From: JBMTVN01 sp046047235
GTDB lineage: Bacteria; Verrucomicrobiota; Verrucomicrobiia; Limisphaerales; JAHDYP01
Reading direction: 5' to 3'
Assembly: GCA_046047235.1 (NCBI GenBank)
Contig: JBJOII010000019.1
Span: 1 to 64,000 of the forward strand
DNA: 64,000 nucleotides
This document shows, piece after piece, positions 1-6,197 of this stretch (position 1 is its first letter; each line of letters starts with the position of its first letter). Both the position numbers and the translations under genes were made by a program. Below the pieces are notes generated by a model. The model was not told the DNA's origin, did no database searches, and saw only the letters and a program-made list of their open reading frames with translations.

Positions 1-1448
1 CGATCCTGACCACGATCGGCATCGTGCTGTCCCTGCTGTTCGAGGCGATCCGCTTCTTCCACATGGTGTCGCCGATCGAGTTCCTGTTCGGCCTGAATGG
101 CGGACTGTTCACGGATTTGGACGGTGATCAGATCCGACGCGCCCAGTTGGAATCGATCCCGTTCCACCTGCTGGAGTTCGCGTGCGAGATTGACGTTGGT
201 GGTGGCGAGCAGTGTTCGCTCCTTGGCGGCCCTGAGAGCAGAGTGGGCGTTGAGCATCTCAGTGGCGATCCGGTCCATGGCGTAGCGGAGTTGGTTTTCG
301 AGCTGACGGAGTTCAGCCTGAACGGCGAGCGATCTGCCTTGTGCTTCACGGCGTTGAAGCGGCATGCGGAACTCGAGTCCCGCTTTCAGTTCGAATTCTC
401 CTGTGTCCTTGTAGACGGGATCGCCGAGACCCTCACTAGCGCGAATGGAGGCATCCAATATTGGCAGGAGCGAGTTGCGCGCAAGCCTGAGGTCGACGTC
501 CAGCTTGCGGCCTTTGAGATCCAGTTCGCGGATTTCCGGGCGTCGTTCCAGTGCGAGGGAAATCGCAGTCCCGTCGGGTTCCGGACCGATCTGTGGCAAC
601 GCGATCGTTGAAACCTGCATTTGGTTGGTTGACGCAACCACGGGGCGGCCTTCTCCGTCACGGAGGAAGAGCGACAGCGTCAGGGCGGCGGCTTCGAGAC
701 TTCGCCGGCCCTGCAGGACCGCCATTTCGCGGCTCAACAGGAGTTGCTGATTCTCCTTCAGAACGATGGGTGCCGAGAGGCCTCGGGAGACCTGGGTTTC
801 GATGGCCGACTGTCGGTTGCTGGTAACGAGGAGAACTGATTCAGCGATCTGCAGCTGCTGGGCTGCAGCCACCCACGCGAAGTAGGCCACGGTGGCGGAG
901 CGTCCAAGATCAATCATCTGGCGCTGGATGTATGGATCGGCAAGTTCGCGGTCCAACTGGGCCTTCAGGACTGCTGCCCGGCGCTTGTCGATCGCGCCGT
1001 CTTGCAGTAGAGGAATCTTCAATCCCACGGACGGTTCACCACCGGCAGCAGTACGGTTGCGGTAATAGTCGGGAAGGATGCCGTCGGTCCATCGATACCC
1101 GCCGAAGAGTGTAGCTCCCCATATGCCTATGTATTGTTCAACGCCGGCCTCTATTGTGGTGTGTTCGTAGAACCCGGAAGGATTAGCCAGCACGCGCGCG
1201 ACCATATCCAAATCGAAGGTTCCCGAGGCAGACTGCAGCCGGGCTGAAGCGACGTCCCGCTCTATGAGGGCGGCGAGCAGCGGCGGGTATTCGCTGGTGA
1301 CCGACTGGATGACCATGGGGAGGTCAATCAGGGCCGGATTCTGGACTGCAGGGGGCTGTTCCTCCGATCCAGAGAACGCGAGCGGGACGGTCCACCAGTA
1401 TAGGAGCAATGTAATGGCGATCGCCGGGTAGCGGACGGCCAACCTCAT
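1..1448 (-). CDS. TolC-family outer membrane efflux protein, 3' end beyond or disrupted at window edge
   Basis: Translating the minus strand from the ATG at 1448 gives an open frame of about 480 codons without a stop up to base 1. It opens MRLAVRYPAIAIT, an N-terminal signal-like segment, and continues with long amphipathic helices (for example DKRRAAVLKAQLDRELADP and the RRPEIRELDLKGRKLD stretch) ending in FQLGASDLITVQIREQ. These are typical of TolC/OEP proteins, the outer-membrane duct of type I and RND exporters. Its ATG overlaps the stop of the adaptor gene (ATGA, 1445-1448), so it is the third gene of an ABC-HlyD-TolC operon. Family resemblance ends near base 105: the last ~35 codons are unusually charged and lie antisense to a pstC-like reading frame, so the true C-terminus is probably missing. 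Confidence 0.85.
   Translation of the reverse strand, partial: MRLAVRYPAIAITLLLYWWTVPLAFSGSEEQPPAVQNPALIDLPMVIQSVTSEYPPLLAALIERDVASARLQSASGTFDLDMVARVLANPSGFYEHTTIEAGVEQYIGIWGATLFGGYRWTDGILPDYYRNRTAAGGEPSVGLKIPLLQDGAIDKRRAAVLKAQLDRELADPYIQRQMIDLGRSATVAYFAWVAAAQQLQIAESVLLVTSNRQSAIETQVSRGLSAPIVLKENQQLLLSREMAVLQGRRSLEAAALTLSLFLRDGEGRPVVASTNQMQVSTIALPQIGPEPDGTAISLALERRPEIRELDLKGRKLDVDLRLARNSLLPILDASIRASEGLGDPVYKDTGEFELKAGLEFRMPLQRREAQGRSLAVQAELRQLENQLRYAMDRIATEMLNAHSALRAAKERTLLATTNVNLARELQQVERDRFQLGASDLITVQIREQSAIQAEQELDRRHHVEEADRLEQQGQHDADRGQD
2..98 (+). pseudogene. Fragment resembling phosphate permease PstC
   Basis: Plus-strand frame 2 reads a hydrophobic segment TIGIVLSLLFEAIRFF followed by SPIEFLFGLN. 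In the extended PstC family the first membrane segment has this form (TTxGIVLSxLFEaxRFF...FLFG). After about base 98 the reading no longer resembles PstC and instead becomes the exact antisense of TolC codons. I infer that a pstC N-terminal piece is joined here to a truncated tolC, by a genomic rearrangement or a chimeric contig end. The assignment rests on about 32 residues recognised by eye. Confidence 0.45.
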
Positions 1449-2779
1449 TTCGCCTCCTGCTGGCTGTAAAGATCCGGCAGGCCGGTCTGTCTGGCCGGCG
1501 GGAAACCATTCAATTGCCTCCACACCTCAAACCAGAGGGGGACACGGTCAAGCAATACCCAGCCTTGGGCTAGCACCCCTTGACGCAGTATCGAGGGATT
1601 GGGCCACTGGAGCCCCGAATTGTCAGAGAGGTCGGCTGAGGGCAGCTGTTCTGTTGGAGCTATGACAACCCTGAATCGACCGGTTCCGTCGTCTGTGGGG
1701 TCGATAAAGACGACTTCGCCCTCGAAAGTTCCCCGGGCAACACTCGGCCAGCCGATGAACTGGACAGCCGGCCAGCCCTCGAATTGGATTCTGGCGGGAC
1801 TACCACGTTCGATGATGGTGCCTTCCGGACTGGTTTTGCGGCTGCGGACCAACGGCACGTCGTTGCCCTTCATCCATAGCTCGACCATTCGGCTTTCCGT
1901 TTCAGGCACGAGAATAGCCACGGGAGAACCCGATTTTAGGAACGACCCTTCATTGGCAAGGATACGTAGGACAATACCGTCGCGTGGGGCCACGATTTGC
2001 TGGGTGCGAGTCTGGTTGATTTCAATGTTCAGGGACAAAAGGGATGACTCGGCGCGCGCAAGGTCGGAACGCGCGGATTGAAGAGACGCTCGGTACCCCT
2101 CGAGCGACCCGTTGAGTTCGGCCTCGAGACGAATGAGATTGGCTTCAGCCCGGGCGGCAGCTGCTTTGGATCGATCGTGTTCCAACCTGGCGAGTTCAAA
2201 GTCCCTTTTCGACGCCAGCCCGCGGTCATCTTCGAAGAGGGCCCGGATTCTCTCGTACTGCAGCTCTGCCGTGGCGTAAATGGCCTGCGCGGCCTCGAGC
2301 TCGAGTCGCCCCGCCTCCAGGGCGCGGGGCAGGGCGGATTCCTGTTGGGTGATTTGGGTGCTGAGACTTGCCACGCGCTGCTGTGCGGCATCTCGACTCT
2401 GCTCTGACCAATTGCGGCTCTGGAGAAGGTTTTCGAGTAGTGCCGGATCATTATCCGCCAGCTCGAAAAGCAGCTGCCCCTCGCGAACGCGCGACCCTTC
2501 GACAACATGCGAATGGCGAATACGACCAGAAAGCGGGGCCTCCACGGTGATTCTGCGTTCCAGTGGGTTGAAGGCGATGACACGGCCGGACCCGCGAACG
2601 TTCTGTTGCCAGGGCAGAAACACCAGACCGACAAGCAGGAGGATAAAGGCCATGGCGAGCCATTTGCTCAAGGTCCTCACTCGATGGGGCAGGCGTGATG
2701 CCGTCAGTGATGGAAGCTGGACCAAATGATCCAGCATCGGCATGGGGTCACGGGTTGAATGGGTGTGGTCCGTGTTCAT
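1445..2779 (-). CDS. HlyD-family periplasmic adaptor (membrane fusion protein)
   Basis: The 444-residue product has a short cytoplasmic N-terminus, one membrane segment at about residues 40-58 (WLAMAFILLLVGLVFLPW), then a split lipoyl/beta-barrel module. EAPLSGRIRHSHVVEGSRV is the first lipoyl half and IVAPRDGIVLRILANEGSFL the second, separated by a long coiled-coil hairpin (about residues 120-265). HlyD adaptors bridge an inner-membrane exporter and a TolC duct. The neighbours fit exactly: the ABC transporter lies upstream and TolC downstream, each with a 4-base ATGA start/stop overlap, implying translational coupling and 1:1:1 assembly. The transported substrate cannot be told from the sequence. 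The start is the ATG at 2779, which overlaps the ABC stop codon. Confidence 0.9.
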   Translation of the reverse strand: MNTDHTHSTRDPMPMLDHLVQLPSLTASRLPHRVRTLSKWLAMAFILLLVGLVFLPWQQNVRGSGRVIAFNPLERRITVEAPLSGRIRHSHVVEGSRVREGQLLFELADNDPALLENLLQSRNWSEQSRDAAQQRVASLSTQITQQESALPRALEAGRLELEAAQAIYATAELQYERIRALFEDDRGLASKRDFELARLEHDRSKAAAARAEANLIRLEAELNGSLEGYRASLQSARSDLARAESSLLSLNIEINQTRTQQIVAPRDGIVLRILANEGSFLKSGSPVAILVPETESRMVELWMKGNDVPLVRSRKTSPEGTIIERGSPARIQFEGWPAVQFIGWPSVARGTFEGEVVFIDPTDDGTGRFRVVIAPTEQLPSADLSDNSGLQWPNPSILRQGVLAQGWVLLDRVPLWFEVWRQLNGFPPARQTGLPDLYSQQEAK

Positions 2780-4470
2780 GGGTGATGGGGCTGGTGGGCC
2801 GAGGGTGCGGCTTCAGGAATGACCTTCCCCTGCTGGATACGGAGTACCCGATCACAACGGCCCAGGATCTCGGCGTCCCGCGTGGCGAGCATTAGGGTCC
2901 ATGGAGCCTCCCGGGAGAGAATCATGGACAGCAAAGGCTGGAGCTCCTTCGGATCGAGTCCGTCGAGGAGTTTGTCAATAAGCAGCAGTCTTGGGCGGGC
3001 TAGGAGAGCGCGAGCCACGACCAGGAGGATTCGCTGGGAGTCGGAGAGAGGGCGTCCTCCGGGTTTCAGCCGGGTTTGCAGTCCTTCCGGCAACCGGGTG
3101 ATGACTGAGCCCAATCCAACGCCGTCGAGTGTGGACTGGACTTCCTGCAAGGGCAGCTGCCTCCCCATGCAGAGATTGTCGAGCACTGTTCCGTCAAAGA
3201 TCTCGATATGCCGAACCAGGACCGTGGCTTCGCGGAGGGCGGGGAGATCCCAGTGACGAATGTCGACTCCGCCGAGCTTCAGCGTGCCGGCAAGGGGCGG
3301 GCGCAGGCCGAAGAAGAGCTCAAGTAGTGTGCCGGTTCCAACACCGATAGGGCCAGTAAGCCCAATTCGTTCCCCCGCTAAAATCCGGAACTTCACTTCA
3401 GAAGCCAAAGGACGACTGGAGGTATAACCGAAGGTAAGATCGTCAGCCGAGATTTCCAGAGCCTTATCAGGGACTTGTCTCATGTCGCCGGAGCTGCTTT
3501 CAACCTGCAGGTCGATGAGAGACCCCAGCTTATCGGTTGCTGCCAGGGCGTCGTACCAGGCTTCGACGTGTTTTCCGAGGCTGACGAGTGAAGCGAGAAT
3601 GGCACTGACGATCAGCTCTGCCGCCACGAGCTGTCCGAGGGTCAGTTCGCCGCGGAGCACGAGGAAGCCGCCGGTGGCGAGGAGCAGGCCGTTGGCGAGG
3701 GCTTGAAGGCCAAGTAGTCCGAGGATTTGCCGGATCAGGATGCGGTAATGGGCGCGGCGAGCTGTGAGCCAGGCATGAACGCCTTGCTCCGTTCGCTGGT
3801 GGCAGTATTCCGACGCCGCGGGGTGTTTGAAGAGGACCGGGCAGAAAAGTATCTGTTCAAACCAACCAGCCAAGCCGTGCTTTGCATAGGATTCCTCTAT
3901 GCTGGTCTGCACGGCACGTCGCTGGAAGAACAGTATAACGATGAGCAAACCCGTGGTGAGGAAAACGTTAAATGCGAGCAGGAAGGGGTGGTAGAACGCG
4001 AGGATCAAGAGCCCGATGACCATGGCAAGAAGTACGTTAATGCCATCGAGTAGCAGTGTGGCGCTGCTTTTCTGCACCGTGACGACATCAAGGAAACGAT
4101 TCACGAGTTCAGGCAATTTGGCTCGTTCCAGCACCGAAACATCCAGATGAGGCAGGCGGTAACTGAGGTCGGCCGCCAGTCGTGCGAAAAGGCGTCGTTG
4201 AATGAGTTCAGCTACATAATGCTGTGTGGCGCTGATGAGGGAGAGGAGGGCAAGGAACACCAGGAGGGCGAAGGAGAAAATGAGCAAGGTTTGGAGGAAA
4301 ACCTGCTGTTCGCCGCCAAAGGTGATGTTGTTGACCACGGCATCTACCGCAAGTGGGCTGGCGAGATTGAGGACACCGCTGACCAAAGAGAAAAAGATGA
4401 TGAGCAGGATGTCCCGCCGTTCCGGTCGCAAGAGAGCAAGGAGGCGACGATGAGGAGGAATTGCAGTCAT
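2776..4470 (-). CDS. ABC transporter (fused TMD-NBD) with degenerate ATPase motifs
   Basis: The 564-residue half-transporter has an exporter-type membrane domain (about 1-320, hydrophobic spans such as DILLIIFFSLVSGVLNLAS) and a C-terminal nucleotide-binding domain (about 345-550). The NBD fold is recognisable, but the catalytic positions are altered. Walker A reads GPIGVGTGT (about 372-380) where GxxGxGK[ST] is expected, so the Lys is Thr. The signature is LSDSQ. Walker B reads LLLIDKLLDGLD, with Lys where the catalytic Glu should be. The switch His region reads LATRDAE, with Arg in place of His. The D-loop looks intact. It is the first gene of the ABC-HlyD-TolC operon. ATP hydrolysis by a homodimer is unlikely. 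It may pair with an active NBD encoded elsewhere, have a structural role, or be decaying, but the frame is intact over its full length. Confidence 0.88.
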   Translation of the reverse strand: MTAIPPHRRLLALLRPERRDILLIIFFSLVSGVLNLASPLAVDAVVNNITFGGEQQVFLQTLLIFSFALLVFLALLSLISATQHYVAELIQRRLFARLAADLSYRLPHLDVSVLERAKLPELVNRFLDVVTVQKSSATLLLDGINVLLAMVIGLLILAFYHPFLLAFNVFLTTGLLIVILFFQRRAVQTSIEESYAKHGLAGWFEQILFCPVLFKHPAASEYCHQRTEQGVHAWLTARRAHYRILIRQILGLLGLQALANGLLLATGGFLVLRGELTLGQLVAAELIVSAILASLVSLGKHVEAWYDALAATDKLGSLIDLQVESSSGDMRQVPDKALEISADDLTFGYTSSRPLASEVKFRILAGERIGLTGPIGVGTGTLLELFFGLRPPLAGTLKLGGVDIRHWDLPALREATVLVRHIEIFDGTVLDNLCMGRQLPLQEVQSTLDGVGLGSVITRLPEGLQTRLKPGGRPLSDSQRILLVVARALLARPRLLLIDKLLDGLDPKELQPLLSMILSREAPWTLMLATRDAEILGRCDRVLRIQQGKVIPEAAPSAHQPHHP

Positions 4471-4675
4471 TGCTCCAATTGTCCGTAGATTTGTAGAATT
4501 CTATTGGTTTCCGCTTTCGAACGCACGGCCCCAACATGATGCGGAATATTCATCTCTGCAAAGCCGTTCATGCGGTTGAAGCTGCTGATCTCGCAACCGA
4601 TTGATGATGTGAATGTTGCGTGAATCAGGGCGTGCCTTCTCAGCCGTCATCACAACTTTTCTGCAACACCGTTCG
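4471..4675. other. Intergenic region upstream of the ABC export operon
   Basis: The region contains no convincing coding frame on either strand. It should hold the promoter of the minus-strand ABC-HlyD-TolC operon; a weak GGAG lies just before the ATG at 4470, but I cannot assign -35/-10 boxes. A small hairpin (ACACC near 4666 with GGTGT near 4677) straddles the left end of the mobile element. Confidence 0.4.
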
Positions 4676-4740
4676 TGGTGTCATCTGCGTAACTGCATGA
4701 TGCACAACCCATTATGAAGTCTAAGGCCGCCATTTGTGCT

Positions 4741-4785
4741 CTTGCAGGCGATTTTTGGCTTCAAAAATCAGCCGTAAGGGGCGGG
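4741..4785. repeat. REP-like hairpin 1 of the transposase element
   Basis: The imperfect palindrome CTTGCAGGCGATTTTTGG / TTCAAAAATCAGCCGTAAG has an inner T5/A5 stem and an outer CTT...TAAG stem. It aligns with CTTACAGCC...TTTT...AAAA...TAAGC at 8832 and 20132, and all three are followed by a GGCGGG stretch. The transposase stop codon (4768-4770) falls within it, so the C-terminal residues APYG are encoded by the hairpin. Confidence 0.75.
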
Positions 4786-5490
4786 CGTCTCGCGAAGTGT
4801 ATAGATCCCGTGGCTGGGGTTTTCGGTCTGAACATAACGGCGATGCGGGACGTAACGTCGCATCCCCTCGACGAATTCAGATCGTCCTACGGCGATGCTC
4901 TCTGTCCACCAGGGTTCCCGCTCCTGCTTTCGCTCGTCGATGACACGATTGAGGCCCTCCTCCAAATGGTTTCGCAGCTGCGGCAGATTGATCCCCCCAA
5001 GACGCCAGCAGAGTCGATCGAGGTCCAATAAACGGGATCGAGTGCGGTGCCCCATGATCTCATGGTAGCCCAGCCATTCCCATTCACGCGGATGCTGGAC
5101 CTTGCCACACCGCACCATATTCAGTTCTATATATCGGACGCACCGCTGGAGGTAGACGCCCGTATCGATGTAAGTCGCGTGAAAGTGATCTCCCCAGACA
5201 GCATCAGTCCGTTGTTTCCTGCGATTGTAGGCTCTTGCGAACCCCCCTGACACCGTCTGAACCAGACGACTTACCTGATCTCTTTCGTTGGCATCCACGA
5301 GCAGGTGCACATGGTTGCAAGTCAGGCAGTAATCCAGGAGGGATACATCCAATTCCTTAAGCGCCGATCGTAACCGCGCGCGATAGTCGTTCCGATCCCG
5401 GGCAAACTTCAGGTGAAACTGTCGATTGTGACAGCGATGCGTTAGATGAAGGAGTCCTCCTTCCACGGTTAACCTATTGGCCCGTGGCAT
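4768..5490 (-). CDS. REP-associated tyrosine transposase (RAYT, Y1/HUH family)
   Basis: The 240-residue protein begins MPRANRLTVEGGLLHLTHRC, the characteristic RAYT opening. It carries the HUH-type metal-binding motif CNHVHLLVD (about residues 58-66) and the downstream segment YLQRCVRYIELNMVR, which holds a tyrosine typical of this family. RAYTs are single-strand DNA nucleases/transposases related to IS200/IS605 TnpA and act on REP-type hairpins. Here hairpins lie immediately on both sides of the gene (4741-4785 and 5528-5567). The protein is full length with no frameshift and may be active. Related hairpins occur in two gene-free elements nearby, likely substrates acted on in trans. Confidence 0.92.
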   Translation of the reverse strand: MPRANRLTVEGGLLHLTHRCHNRQFHLKFARDRNDYRARLRSALKELDVSLLDYCLTCNHVHLLVDANERDQVSRLVQTVSGGFARAYNRRKQRTDAVWGDHFHATYIDTGVYLQRCVRYIELNMVRCGKVQHPREWEWLGYHEIMGHRTRSRLLDLDRLCWRLGGINLPQLRNHLEEGLNRVIDERKQEREPWWTESIAVGRSEFVEGMRRYVPHRRYVQTENPSHGIYTLRETPAPYG

Positions 5491-5527
5491 GGGCAGAGGA
5501 TTAGCGGATTGCTCGATTCTTTCAAAG

Positions 5528-5567
5528 CGGTTTTTTGGGGCGAAAAACCGGCTGTAAGGTGCGATTT
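5528..5567. repeat. REP-like hairpin 2 of the transposase element
   Basis: CGGTTTTTTGGGG followed by CGAAAAACCGGCTGTAAGG forms a stem of about 10 bp. The right flank GGCTGTAAGG..CGATTT matches GGCTCTAAGGGCCGATTT at 20231 and CGCTCTAAGGGCCGATTT at 8931. It lies just upstream of the transposase start and could also affect its expression. Confidence 0.75.
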
Positions 5568-5624
5568 AGGGGTGGTTAGAGACCTTACGATGTTGGGAGT
5601 GAAGAGGTTGCTCTGGTTAGACCA

Positions 5625-5836
5625 GAATAACACCGTCTGGTTTGGGTGTGGATGTGCGCCATCCGGATAGCGGTCGCTTACTTTACTCGCTTCCGGAGCA
5701 GGCGAGCACGGTCTGGTGGTTGGCGTGGGGTCCGGACAGTCGCAGGCTGGTGGTATCCCGGGCCAATGGGGAGATTGCCGTTTGGAACATGGAGGCCGTG
5801 GAGGGGCAGTTGGCGGAGCTGGGATTGAAGCCCTGA
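5625..5836 (+). pseudogene. C-terminal remnant of a WD40-repeat protein
   Basis: The open stretch ends at TGA 5836 and encodes RHPDSGRLLYSLPEQ, a linker, then WLAWGPDSRRLVVSRANG and IAVWNME. This is one clear WD40 blade (GTVWWLAWsPDs..., IAVWN) and a short tail AQLAELGLKP-like, as found at the C-terminus of PVC WD40 and kinase-WD40 proteins. No upstream blades exist: the frame closes at 5618-5620, inside the adjoining transposase element whose right end is 5624. The remnant therefore starts exactly at the element boundary. It is a 5'-truncated gene and probably not expressed as a protein. Confidence 0.7.
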
Positions 5837-5882
5837 GCTGTGGAGGGGTGTGGACAACAGATGCCATCAGGTTTGAGGATCG

Positions 5883-6056
5883 ATGGAATGGACTGGATTT
5901 GCGGGCGCCGACGTGGAACCGCGAGGTTCACGTTTCGCCGCCCGGTTCGAGCGATGCCGTCGGAGGAACAGGGAGTTTCGCGAGCAGGAGAGATTGGAGC
6001 GGGAGGAGGAATCCAAGCGGAAGCTGGAGGCGATGGGGGGATTTCTACTGATTTGA
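5883..6056 (+). CDS. Small charged hypothetical protein (57 aa)
   Basis: ATG at 5883 opens a 57-codon frame whose C-terminal half, FREQERLEREEESKRKLEA, is a strongly charged predicted helix or coiled coil ending GGFLLI. A GAGG lies a few bases upstream of the ATG. I recognise no family. It follows the WD40 remnant and could be another gene fragment, or a chance frame in high-GC DNA; the heptad-like charge pattern is the only argument for reality. Confidence 0.28.
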   Translation: MEWTGFAGADVEPRGSRFAARFERCRRRNREFREQERLEREEESKRKLEAMGGFLLI

Positions 6057-6197
6057 GAGTGGAAGGGGTTGTGCCTGGAATCGGCACCGGGATTGGTTCC
6101 GGCAGCGTTTTGTGAGCAGGGAGGATGTCCATGGTCCAGGGGCGTGTATAGTCAGGCGAGAGAAGGCTGGACAAGAGAGCTGAATCGGATTCCGACT

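Larger units (their letters stand above)
4676..5624 (-). mobile_element. Autonomous-looking element carrying a REP-associated tyrosine transposase
   Basis: The boundaries are deduced by comparison with the shorter copies at 8766-9005 and 20067-20305. The left end TGGTGTCATC (4676-4685) matches TGGTGTCACC in the other two. The right end TTGCTCTGGTTAGACCA (to 5624) matches TTGCTCAGGTGAGACCA. The two ends are imperfect inverted repeats of each other. Subterminal hairpin 1 begins 65 nt from the left end and hairpin 2's TAAGG ends 65 nt before the right end, the same spacing as in the short copies. The transposase gene fills the space between the hairpins and its stop codon lies inside hairpin 1. 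HUH Y1 transposases recognise subterminal hairpins of this kind. Mobility of this unit is inference; no empty site is visible. Confidence 0.75.
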
